Origin: DATKCJ01 sp035513275
Lineage (GTDB): Bacteria > Verrucomicrobiota > Verrucomicrobiia > Opitutales > Opitutaceae
Length of the DNA stretch: 28,123 nucleotides
Direction: 5' to 3'
Assembly: GCA_035513275.1 (NCBI GenBank)
Contig: DATKCJ010000102.1
Location: 1-28,123, forward strand
In this document: piece after piece, positions 7,647 through 17,129 of the stretch
How positions within the stretch are numbered: the first letter of the stretch is position 1
Layout of the letters: every line of letters begins with the position of its first letter
Translations under genes and position numbers: made by a program
The notes under the pieces: generated by a model
What the model saw: the letters and a program-made list of their open reading frames with translations, nothing else
Told to the model about the DNA's origin: nothing
The model's database searches: none

Positions 7647-7874
7647 ATGGCGACAAGCGAGACTTCCAAGGGGCGCGCCCGCATCGACGCATGGCTGAGC
7701 GCGGAGATAGAGATGGAGTCCCTGCGCCGGGAGGAAATCCGCCGAAGCACTGCCGAGGGTATTCGCGCGGTGATTCCGACAGTCGACCTGATGATTCGGC
7801 TTGGGGTCGAACCGACCGCCGACACCGGCTTGATCGAACAGCAGGCCTGGTTCTCGAAGTTGCGGCATGGCTGA
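7647..7874 (+). CDS. Small hypothetical protein, partner of a nucleotidyltransferase-like gene
   Basis: The 75-residue soluble protein is mostly helical and charged (ARIDAWLSAEIEMESLRREE), with a later IPTVDLMIRLG segment. No family is recognised with certainty. Its stop overlaps the next start by 8 nt (ATGGCTGA), so it forms a two-gene module with the nucleotidyltransferase remnant downstream. In many bacteria such pairs look like toxin-antitoxin or MNT-type modules; here that role is only inferred. The ATG at 7647 was chosen over upstream in-frame ATGs (7572, 7623) because a promoter-like pair at 7612-7640 places the transcript start on it. Confidence 0.6.
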   Translation: MATSETSKGRARIDAWLSAEIEMESLRREEIRRSTAEGIRAVIPTVDLMIRLGVEPTADTGLIEQQAWFSKLRHG

Positions 7875-8087
7875 CCTTCTCGAAGCGGCACGCGAGATCG
7901 ACGGCTACTGTCGTCGAAAGGGATGGCGGCATTGCGTCATCGGTGGCATGGCTCTCTTGCGTTGGGGAGAACAGCGCATGACCACGTCTACAAGAATCTC
8001 GAGCCGCTTGCGGCGGTGAAGGAGAGGCCGGACATCGTCACGGAATTGCGGCGGCTCGAGCACGAGCACAGGGATCAGTCCAAGTGA
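7867..8087 (+). pseudogene. Nucleotidyltransferase-like gene with internal deletion and frameshift
   Basis: The N-terminal part starts at ATG 7867 and contains HCVIGGMALLRWGEQR, the 'GG-(L/M)-A-x-x-RWG' helix-loop that opens the catalytic core of nucleotidyltransferase/AbiEii-like proteins. Right after it the frame closes at 8017-8019. In the next frame, from 7977 to the TGA at 8085-8087, the sequence encodes VYKNLEPLAAVKERPDI and then TELRRLE, which resembles the C-terminal 'L-x-P-L-x-x-(L/V)-K-x-x-P-(D/E)-I' end of the same family. The metal-binding Asp residues and the middle of the protein, roughly 80-120 codons, are missing. The simplest reading is a deletion near 7977 that joined the two ends out of frame. 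It cannot encode an active enzyme. Confidence 0.7.
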
Positions 8088-8156
8088 CGGGGAGCGCGAT
8101 CACCGTTCCGGCTCCCGACGCACTGAGTTCGTCAGCGGTCGTTGCCCCTCTTGGAC

Positions 8157-9422
8157 TCACGGCGCGACTTCGCCATAAACCCGGAAGTTGCCGCTCACCT
8201 GCAGGAGCGCGAGGAAGTGCAGGAGTCCGCTGTAGTAGCGGTATCGGCCTTCGGAGAAATCCATTTCCCAGAGCTTGCGCACCCACGGCTCGCCGATTTC
8301 CCGGTCGGCAGCGAGCGCTGCGGCGCCGGCCATTGCGATCAGGCCGACAGGCTTGTCGTTGCCCGCGATCGGCTCGCCCTCGAGCGTGTAGCACGGTGCG
8401 AGGGCGTCGCCCTGCGATGCGAGGAAGGTGAGCACGCGGTTGCTCTGCTCGATGGCCCACGGATCGGCGCGCCACCACACCCAGTCCATCGCGGGGTTCG
8501 AGAGCGTGCGCCACGCGTCGTAGCGAAAATCCTTGTGCATCGGCCGGCGCTGCAGGACGTAGGGCTTGCCGTCGAAATGCGAATAGTCGGGCATGAGCCC
8601 GGTCTTCGGGTGCGCGGCGTTTCGGAAGAGCTGGCGGCTCGTCGGCGCGAGTCGCGCGAGGAACGCCTTGTCGTCGGCGTCTTCGGTCCAGCGAGTCCAG
8701 AGTTCGTAGAACGAAGGAAGGTGATACGAAGGATCGGTGAACGTGCTGCCTGGCGGATGCGGGGTGAAGTTTATCTGCGCGACGTCGCGCACGAGCATGT
8801 TCGTCGCCGGCCCGTGATCGGGCTCGTCCTCCTTGTGCATCATCGTGTGGAGGATTTCGCGCGCATGCGCACCGTAGTTGAGATCGCCTTCGCCATCGCC
8901 CCAGCGGTGTGACGCAAAGAAGAGCGCCATGACGAACCACTCCTCGCCGTCCGGAGCCGGGCCGTCGCCGCGCACCTCGGTGCCGTCGTCACGGGTCATG
9001 CTTCCGTTGTAGGCCGTGTGCCACGTGAAGTAGCCTTTGAACGGACCCTCTGTCTTATACATGCATTTCTTCGCATACCTCCAGATGCGGTCGAACTCGT
9101 CCTGCTTGTTCAACTGGACCGCGATCATCATCCCGTAGGAGAGACCCTCGGACCGGACGTCGCGGTTGTTGATGTCGGGCACGTAGGCGGTGCCGTCGTC
9201 GAGCACGTAGTAGAGCGACTGCGTCTCCGGATCGCCGCGGAAGAAGTGCTGCCACGCGGCGTCGAGCTTCGCCTGCACTTCGGCGTCGGTCTTTCCGAGG
9301 TAGGACTTGAAGAGGTTTGGGTAGTCGCCGGTGAGCGCCGCGCCTTTGGTGCCGGCGAAGGCGGAAGCGGCGATGAGCAGAGAGAGAGCGATCAAGATGG
9401 AACTGCGAAAGGATTGGTTCAT
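8157..9422 (-). CDS. GH8 reducing-end xylose-releasing exo-oligoxylanase (Rex-like), secreted
   Basis: The 421-residue protein matches the Rex branch of GH8, whose members remove xylose from the reducing end of xylo-oligosaccharides. A signal peptide covers residues 1-23 (a hydrophobic ILIALSLLIAASAFA stretch). The general acid is Glu92 in VRSEGLSYGM; Asp302 in FRYDAWR matches the catalytic base of Bacillus halodurans Rex; PAPDGEEWF (Asp158) is the substrate-binding Asp region. Length fits Rex enzymes (about 390) plus the leader. The ATG at 9422 was preferred to an upstream ATG at 9467, which would bury the signal peptide behind 15 charged residues. It lies 80 bp downstream of GH43 and is probably the last gene of the operon. 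The product xylose would feed XylA. Confidence 0.88.
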   Translation of the reverse strand: MNQSFRSSILIALSLLIAASAFAGTKGAALTGDYPNLFKSYLGKTDAEVQAKLDAAWQHFFRGDPETQSLYYVLDDGTAYVPDINNRDVRSEGLSYGMMIAVQLNKQDEFDRIWRYAKKCMYKTEGPFKGYFTWHTAYNGSMTRDDGTEVRGDGPAPDGEEWFVMALFFASHRWGDGEGDLNYGAHAREILHTMMHKEDEPDHGPATNMLVRDVAQINFTPHPPGSTFTDPSYHLPSFYELWTRWTEDADDKAFLARLAPTSRQLFRNAAHPKTGLMPDYSHFDGKPYVLQRRPMHKDFRYDAWRTLSNPAMDWVWWRADPWAIEQSNRVLTFLASQGDALAPCYTLEGEPIAGNDKPVGLIAMAGAAALAADREIGEPWVRKLWEMDFSEGRYRYYSGLLHFLALLQVSGNFRVYGEVAP

Positions 9423-9502
9423 GGCTTCTGGCGGCTGTTCGGGTTTGTTGTCGTCTTTAGGCCTCACCGGGTAGCGCGCCCATCTCCGAGGGGCGCGTTG
9501 TT

Positions 9503-11179
<1,677 letters not shown>

Positions 11180-11187
11180 AGTAGATT

Positions 11188-11232
11188 GCGGCCCATAGGC
11201 CCTATACGTCTCATAGGTCATATGGGGCCTAT
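11188..11232. repeat. Nine-nucleotide tandem array between GH67 and GH43
   Basis: Five degenerate 9-bp units on the plus strand, the last four being AGGCCCTAT, ACGTCTCAT, AGGTCATAT and GGGCCTAT with one leading G. They share the ATAGG/CCTAT core, so the array is also partly self-complementary and could form a stem between the two genes. Confidence 0.7.
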
Positions 11233-11238
11233 TTGGAA

Positions 11239-13383
11239 CTACCGATGCCCCGGCATGAACCGACGGTTTGCCGAGAGATCGATGTAATACTGCAGTTCGT
11301 GCGCCGGCTTTTCGACACCTGTCGGCAGCGGACGTTTCGAAAATTGCTGGAAATAGAGCAGGCATGCGTCGCGCCAGTCGCGCGCGTCGGATTCCTGGCG
11401 CTCAAGTCGCTGGGCAACCTCGGTCCAGCGTTGGGCGTCGATCGACCCGCGCAGTGAATTCCACTGGCCTTGGAGAGCGCGCACTTCGGTGACGCCCTGC
11501 TGGTAGGTGAGGCAAAGTTCATCCCAAAGCGTGCGGCCGGATTTCATCGTGCGGTCCCACGACACATGGTGGAACCAGAGAAGCAAATTCTCGGGGCACT
11601 TCTCTGGATCGCCCCAGAGCGCGCGCCACTCGGGTGCGTATTGCTCGAGTGCGTTGGAGCCGGTTTCCGTGCGATCGAAGCCGAGGCCGCTCTCGCTGGC
11701 CTTGTGGTAGTAAACGGAGGTCCAGTCGGGGCGGCCCGCGCCCTTAAGGTCGACCCACGGACCGGGCCCGTAGTGATGGCCCTCAGCCATGATGTGTGCG
11801 AGGCCGAGCGGCATCGAGAAGCGCACGACGGTCTCACGCGAGCCGAGCAGCATGCGGTTGATCGTGGAGTTTACTGCGGGATCGCTGCCGAATGTCATCC
11901 GTGTCCACTCGCCGGCGATTGCCTCGGATGAAATCGAGTGATCCCACGCGAGCCGGCCGTAGGCATACCAGTTCGCCTGCGAGAGGTGATGACCGGTCCA
12001 GTTGCGGTCGTTGCCGGTGTTGGCGACGCCAGCGATGAAGGACTGTGTAGCCCGCCGCGTGAGCGGCGGGATTGCCGGGTGGGAGTCCCTGCGCTCACGC
12101 GCAGGGCTACGATCGGAAAGCGATCCGTCGATCACTCGTGCGATCGTCGATCCTTCACCACTCACGTAAGTGTCGGCATCGATCACCTCCTTCCACATCG
12201 GTGCGAGGTAGGCGAGGTGGGTGGACTGGCCGAGATACTCCTGCGTGATCTGCAACTCCGGCGCGAGCCGCGTGCCTGGCATCGCGCCAAACAGCGGGCT
12301 GAACGGCTCGCGCGGCATGAAGTCGAGCGGACCGTTCTTGATCTGGATGACGACGTTGTCGCGGAATTTCCCGTCGAGCGGGGCGAACTCCGTGACCGCC
12401 TGCTTCACGCGGTCCTCGGTGTTTTCCGCGGCGTAAATGAACGCGCGCCACATCACCACGCCGCCGTGCGGCGCAAGCGCATCGGCGAGCATGTTCGCAC
12501 CGTCGGCATGCGTGCGCTTGTAATCCTGCGGGCCCGGCTGGCCCTCGGAGTTTGCCTTCACGATGAAGCCGCCAAAGTCGGGGATGTATGTGTAGATCTC
12601 GTCGATCTTCGCGCGCCACCACGAGGCGACTTCCGGGTCGAGCGGGTCGGCGGTCTTCAATCCGCCGATTTCGATCGGTGCGCTGAAGCGCGCGGTGAGA
12701 TAGAGGCGCACGCCGTAGGGACGAAACTCGCCGGCGAGCGCCGCGGTCTTCGCGAGGTATTCGGGCGTCAGCACGAGGGCGTTCGCGTTGACGTTCGTTA
12801 TGACGGTGCCGTTGATGCCGATCGAGGCGCACGCACGCGCGTAGTCGCGGTAGCGCGAGTCGCGGATGTCGGGCAGGTAGAACCATTGCCAGAGCGAGTT
12901 CCCCGCGTAGCCGCGCTCGACAGTGCCATTGAGGTTGTCCCAATGGTTGAGAAGCCGGTGCGTGATCCGCGGCGCGCTGGTGACTTCGAGTCCGGTGAGC
13001 GAGCCGCCGGTCTGGATGTGACGCAGGAGTGCAAATGCACCGTGCAGCGCGCCGATATCGCTGTTCGCCGAGATGCGGACGATGCCTGCGGCTTCGGCTC
13101 GCAGCGAGTAGCCCTCGGAACCGGCACCGGAAATCTCCGCGGAGTTCCTTTCGACCGCGATGCTTGGCTCGACGCCGGTAAGGCCGCCGAGACCTTCAAC
13201 GAGCTCGGCGCGTGCGGCCGCGATCGTGGGAGACTCTGAGCCGGTCGCTGTGGCGAGGATGACACCGCTCACGGGCGTCGCGTTGTCAATCTGGTCGTAG
13301 CGTAGCCAGAGTCGGTAGCCATCCTCACCGCGAGCGACGAGCGTCAGCGCGGCGAGGAGGAATGCGAGCGTAGTGCGCGTCAT
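11239..13383 (-). CDS. aguA: GH67 alpha-glucuronidase, secreted, with an in-frame REP insertion
   Basis: The 714-residue enzyme removes (4-O-methyl-)glucuronic acid from the non-reducing end of aldouronic acids. A signal peptide covers about residues 1-19. The catalytic residues known for Cellvibrio GlcA67A are visible: acid Glu280 in VKANSEGQPGP, and the base pair Asp354 in KNGPLDFMPRE and Glu382 in LQITQEYLGQ. The N-terminal domain (20-140), barrel (about 140-460) and C-terminal helical domain are all present. Residues 425-446 are encoded by two inverted REP palindromes, inserted between VIDGSL and the conserved AGVANTG..RNWTGH motif, where other members have a short loop of under ten residues. 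The gene starts 6 bp after the GPH symporter and so belongs to the same operon. Whether the insertion affects activity is unknown. Confidence 0.92.
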   Translation of the reverse strand: MTRTTLAFLLAALTLVARGEDGYRLWLRYDQIDNATPVSGVILATATGSESPTIAAARAELVEGLGGLTGVEPSIAVERNSAEISGAGSEGYSLRAEAAGIVRISANSDIGALHGAFALLRHIQTGGSLTGLEVTSAPRITHRLLNHWDNLNGTVERGYAGNSLWQWFYLPDIRDSRYRDYARACASIGINGTVITNVNANALVLTPEYLAKTAALAGEFRPYGVRLYLTARFSAPIEIGGLKTADPLDPEVASWWRAKIDEIYTYIPDFGGFIVKANSEGQPGPQDYKRTHADGANMLADALAPHGGVVMWRAFIYAAENTEDRVKQAVTEFAPLDGKFRDNVVIQIKNGPLDFMPREPFSPLFGAMPGTRLAPELQITQEYLGQSTHLAYLAPMWKEVIDADTYVSGEGSTIARVIDGSLSDRSPARERRDSHPAIPPLTRRATQSFIAGVANTGNDRNWTGHHLSQANWYAYGRLAWDHSISSEAIAGEWTRMTFGSDPAVNSTINRMLLGSRETVVRFSMPLGLAHIMAEGHHYGPGPWVDLKGAGRPDWTSVYYHKASESGLGFDRTETGSNALEQYAPEWRALWGDPEKCPENLLLWFHHVSWDRTMKSGRTLWDELCLTYQQGVTEVRALQGQWNSLRGSIDAQRWTEVAQRLERQESDARDWRDACLLYFQQFSKRPLPTGVEKPAHELQYYIDLSANRRFMPGHR
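12047..12110. repeat. Inverted pair of REP-like palindromes inside the GH67 gene
   Basis: The left copy (12047-12070) starts GTAG and pairs CCCGCCGC with GCGGCGGG. The right copy (12086-12110) is in reverse orientation, pairs CCCTGCGC with GCGCAGGG and ends CTAC. Together they form a BIME-like unit with a 15-bp spacer. The unit is translated without a stop as about 22 residues. Confidence 0.85.
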
Positions 13384-13389
13384 CGCGCG

Positions 13390-14889
13390 TCAGGCGGTTG
13401 CGGCCTTCCGCCGGCGCTCCTCGAGTTCTTCGCTCATCTGGAGCGCGACATTCTTGGAGATCGGGAAGAAGAGCATGAAGATGACGCCGATTCCGAAGAA
13501 TCCGGCCGAGTAGAAGCTCACCATGTAACGCACGCCGAGCAGGACCTCGGGGTCGTTGGCGGTGGCGGCGGAATAGCCATACATCGCAAGCATCCAGCCG
13601 GCGATCGCGCCGCCGAAGCCGAGGCCGGCCTTGAGCGCGAAGACCATGCCGGCGAACACGAACGCCGTGGAGCGGCGGTGGTTCTTCCACTCACTCCAAT
13701 CGGCGCAATCGGCGATCATTGCCCAGAGCAGCGGAATCGTCGGGCCGTAGCAGATGTTCACGAGAATCGTGAGCATGAAGACCATCGAGACATCCTGTGC
13801 GCCTGGAAGAAAATACATCGCCTGGAAGATCGCGGTGCCAGCGAGGCCGGCTGTGAACACGGCCTTTTTGCCGAACCAGTCGGCAAGCTTCTTGGCGGAC
13901 AGCACGCCGAGGATTTGCACGAGCGCGCCGGTCATGCTGAGCACGGCGAATCCGACTCCGGCCGGGTCGGCGCCCGGTTTCACGACCATTCCGAAGAGAT
14001 CGAGAATCTTGAGTCCGATCGAGGGGCTCTCAATCTGCGCGGCCGTTGCGGTGAGACCGATACCCTCAATGAAGGAGCGCAGCGCCTCGACGTCGAGGTA
14101 GCGGGTGACGAAGACGTAGTTCGCATTGCCTCGCAGCGCGAGGGTGATGAAGACGAACAGCACCATGCCGAACATCGCGAGCCAGGGGCGGTTGTGGAGC
14201 ACCTCGCGGATGTCTTTCTTGATATCGTGTTTCTGGTCCGCTGGCGGCTTCACGCGTTCTTTCACGCTGAAGAAGGTGACCACAAAAAAGATCGCGGAAA
14301 TCACTGCGTAGATTGCCACGGTGGCCGACCAGCCCGAAGGGTCGGTTCGCGTACCGTCGCCGAACTTCATGACGAGCGGAAGCGTGAGCCCCTGCACGAT
14401 GAAGGAGGCGCCCATTGCGGCGACGAACCGGTAGGACGAAAGACTTGTGCGCTCGCTGCTGTTGCCGGTCATCACGCCGTTCAGCGCTGCATACGGCACG
14501 TTGTTCATCGTGTAGGCCATCATCAGCACGGTGTAGGTGATGACGACATACCAGATCCGCGCCGAGCCCTGCAGACTGTCGGGCACGGTGAACGCCAGCC
14601 AGAACAGCACCGCGAACGGGATCGCGCTCCATAGCAGCCATGGTCGGAATTTGCCCCAGCGGTGGGTCGTGCGGTCGGCGATGACGCCCATGATCGGGTC
14701 GGTGATCGCGTCGCTCAGGCGGACCCACAACAGCATCGTGCCCATCACGGCGGCGCTGATGCCGATCGTGTCGATGTAGAACGCCGTCGGGAAGACGATG
14801 AACATCTGGAACACGAAGTTGGCGGAGGCGTCGCTGAGGCTGTAGCCCGCCTTCTCGCGGAAACTGAGTTTCTTCGCTGTCTCGCTCAT
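13390..14889 (-). CDS. GPH-family (glycoside-pentoside-hexuronide) cation symporter, second copy
   Basis: The 499-residue membrane protein starts MSETAKKLSFREKAGYSL and has the family signature DPIMGVIADRTTHRWGKFRP after helix 2, plus 'MIADCADWSEWKNHRRST' in the C-terminal half. It is clearly paralogous to the symporter at 5966-7465 but has diverged, with a longer periplasmic or cytoplasmic insertion around residues 270-320. Lying between GH3 and GH67 and only 6 bp from GH67, it is a good candidate for uptake of xylo-oligosaccharides or aldouronic acids. The ATG at 14889 is the start that fits other family members; the longer frame would overlap GH3. No Shine-Dalgarno is visible. Confidence 0.88.
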   Translation of the reverse strand: MSETAKKLSFREKAGYSLSDASANFVFQMFIVFPTAFYIDTIGISAAVMGTMLLWVRLSDAITDPIMGVIADRTTHRWGKFRPWLLWSAIPFAVLFWLAFTVPDSLQGSARIWYVVITYTVLMMAYTMNNVPYAALNGVMTGNSSERTSLSSYRFVAAMGASFIVQGLTLPLVMKFGDGTRTDPSGWSATVAIYAVISAIFFVVTFFSVKERVKPPADQKHDIKKDIREVLHNRPWLAMFGMVLFVFITLALRGNANYVFVTRYLDVEALRSFIEGIGLTATAAQIESPSIGLKILDLFGMVVKPGADPAGVGFAVLSMTGALVQILGVLSAKKLADWFGKKAVFTAGLAGTAIFQAMYFLPGAQDVSMVFMLTILVNICYGPTIPLLWAMIADCADWSEWKNHRRSTAFVFAGMVFALKAGLGFGGAIAGWMLAMYGYSAATANDPEVLLGVRYMVSFYSAGFFGIGVIFMLFFPISKNVALQMSEELEERRRKAATA

Positions 14890-14959
14890 GTGGGGAGGAT
14901 CTCGGGGTTGGGGCGCGACCGGATGGATCGCGTGAGGAAAATTTGAATGTCGCGGCTGA

Positions 14960-17104
14960 CTAGACGACTGCAATCTCGCCCGATGCCGGTGCGGGAGCGC
15001 CGAGTGCGATGGCTCGGGCCGACGACGACGACGGCCCGACGACGATGTTGTAGCGGCCCGGGGCGTGGACGCGTTTTCCATGCGCATCGGTCTGCGCGAA
15101 CGCGCCTGCCGGAAGGCGGAACTGCACCTCGACCGAGGAATTTGCGGGCACGGGCACTTTCCTGAAGTCGACGAGCGTCGAGCGCGGCGCTTCGGGCCAC
15201 GAGCGTGGCGGCTCGATGTAGCACTGCACGGTCTCGAGCGCGGCGATGTCGCTCTTGTTCGTGACCGTCGTGCGCACGGTGACCACGCCCTCAGCCGCGA
15301 GGCGGGGTGAATTCATCTCGAGCTTGCCGTAGGCGAGCTTCGAATAGCTGAGCCCGAATCCGAACGGATAGAGCGGCTCGGCCTCCGCGAATCGATAAGT
15401 GCGGCCCTTCATCGCATAGTCGTCGAAAGCCGGCAGATCCTCTGTGCGCACCGGCACGGTAACTGGCATGCGGCCCGAGGGCGAAATATCGCCGAACAAC
15501 ACGTCGGCGACCGCGCGGCCGCCTTCGCAACCCGGATACCACACCTGGAGCACCGCGTCGCAGAACTCGTGCGCCTCCGGCACGGCGATCGCGCCGCCGC
15601 CCGTGAGGATGAGGATGAGTTTTCCCGCGTGCTTGCGCAGCTCCTTCAGGAACTCCAACTGCACCGCGGGCAGTTCGATCTCGACTCGATCGCCGCCGGT
15701 TGGGGAGGTGACGGCGTCGCCTTCCTCGCCCTCGAGCGAAGGGTCGAGCCCCAGCACTGCGATCGTCACCTCGGACTCGGCGGCCGTGCTGAATGTGTAG
15801 TTCACGCCCGGAGCGATCGGACCCCAGAGCGGGCAACCGGAGCGGTAGACGACGCGGCACCCCTCGGAGGCCGCTTCGGTGATTCCCTCGATGATCGTGA
15901 CCAGCCGCGGAGAGATACCGTAATAGTTTCCCAAGAGCGCAGTGACGCTCGCTCCCGTCGGCCCTGCGACGAGGACGCTCTCATGATCCCTGCGCAGCGG
16001 CAGGATGCCGTTGTTCTTGAGCAGCACGATCGACTCGGCCGCGGCGCGGCGAGCGAGCGCGCGGTGTGCGTCGCAATCGATGATCGATGCCGGCATGCCG
16101 GACCACGGCACGCGCGACTGCGGATCGTAGAGGCCGAGTCGAAACTTGGTGGCGAGGACGAGGCGAAGTGAGGTGTCGATCTCCTCCTCGGTCAGGAGAC
16201 CTTCTTTTACCGCGGCGACGAGGTTCTTGTAGGTGTTGCCGCAGTTCAGGTCGCAGCCGTTGCGCACAGCGAGCGCGGCGGACTCGGGCCCGTTCGCGGT
16301 GACCTTGTGGAACAGGTGGAAATCATCGACCGCGCCGCAATCGCTGACGACGTGTCCCTTGAAGCCCCAAGTATCGCGGAGAATCTCGACGAGCAGACGG
16401 CGGCTCCCGCAGCACGGCTCGCCGAGCGTGCGGTTGTAGGCGCCCATCACCGCCTCAACGCCGGATTGCACGAGTTTCTCGAAGGCCGGCAGATAGGTCT
16501 CGGCGAGGTCCTTCTCGGTCGGGCACGCGTCGAAGGTGTGGCGATCGCGCTCGGGTCCACTGTGCACCGCGTAGTGCTTCGCGCACGCGGCGGTCTTCAA
16601 GTAGCGGGGATCGTCGCCCTGCAAACCGGCGACCATCGCCGCACCGAGTTCGCCGCTCAGATACGGATCCTCGCCAAACGTTTCCTGGCCGCGGCCCCAG
16701 CGCGGGTCGCGGAAGATGTTTACGTTCGGCGTCCAGAACGTGAGGCCTTGATATTGGCCGCGGCGGCCCATCGCGAGGGCCGCGTGGTGCTTGGCGCGGG
16801 CCTCGTCGGAGATGGTTTCGGCGATTTCTGTGATGAGTTCGCGGTTCCAGGTGGCGCCGAGGCCGATGACCTGCGGAAAAACAGTAGCCCGGCCGCTGCG
16901 GCCGACGCCGTGGCACGCCTCGTTCCACCAGTTGTAGGCGGGCACGCCCAAACGCTCGATCGCCGGGCTTTCGTGCAGGAGCTGGCTGACCTTTTCCTCC
17001 AGGGTAAGCGCACGAATCAACGCCTCGATGCGCCTCGCGGCAGGGAGCTCCGGATCGAGATAAGATTCGGGCACCGCGTCCGTGGGGGCCGGGGTCGTGG
17101 GCAT
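14960..17104 (-). CDS. GH3 beta-xylosidase, cytoplasmic
   Basis: The 714-residue enzyme probably hydrolyses imported xylobiose and longer xylosides to xylose. The (beta/alpha)8 domain carries YNWWNEACHGVGRSG near residue 60, the KHY motif (176-178) and the nucleophile Asp255 in GHVVSDCGAV. The second alpha/beta domain follows from about 355 (ESIVLLKNNGILPL, a loop with LTGGGAIAVPEAHE and a YPGCEGGRAVADVLFG motif). A fibronectin III-like domain (about 590-700) ends the protein. Family-level match is strong; the WWNEA.HGV motif is typical of xylosidase members. There is no signal peptide, so it acts in the cytoplasm, unlike the three secreted hydrolases. It lies 25 bp after xylA and 70 bp before the symporter gene. 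Confidence 0.9.
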   Translation of the reverse strand: MPTTPAPTDAVPESYLDPELPAARRIEALIRALTLEEKVSQLLHESPAIERLGVPAYNWWNEACHGVGRSGRATVFPQVIGLGATWNRELITEIAETISDEARAKHHAALAMGRRGQYQGLTFWTPNVNIFRDPRWGRGQETFGEDPYLSGELGAAMVAGLQGDDPRYLKTAACAKHYAVHSGPERDRHTFDACPTEKDLAETYLPAFEKLVQSGVEAVMGAYNRTLGEPCCGSRRLLVEILRDTWGFKGHVVSDCGAVDDFHLFHKVTANGPESAALAVRNGCDLNCGNTYKNLVAAVKEGLLTEEEIDTSLRLVLATKFRLGLYDPQSRVPWSGMPASIIDCDAHRALARRAAAESIVLLKNNGILPLRRDHESVLVAGPTGASVTALLGNYYGISPRLVTIIEGITEAASEGCRVVYRSGCPLWGPIAPGVNYTFSTAAESEVTIAVLGLDPSLEGEEGDAVTSPTGGDRVEIELPAVQLEFLKELRKHAGKLILILTGGGAIAVPEAHEFCDAVLQVWYPGCEGGRAVADVLFGDISPSGRMPVTVPVRTEDLPAFDDYAMKGRTYRFAEAEPLYPFGFGLSYSKLAYGKLEMNSPRLAAEGVVTVRTTVTNKSDIAALETVQCYIEPPRSWPEAPRSTLVDFRKVPVPANSSVEVQFRLPAGAFAQTDAHGKRVHAPGRYNIVVGPSSSSARAIALGAPAPASGEIAVV

Positions 17105-17129
17105 GATTGGAAAGCTCCCTGGTGGTCGT

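Noticed and set aside
8088..8156. A possible small gene between the nucleotidyltransferase remnant and GH8
   Set aside because: Only 69 bp, with no start, ribosome-binding site or coding pattern.
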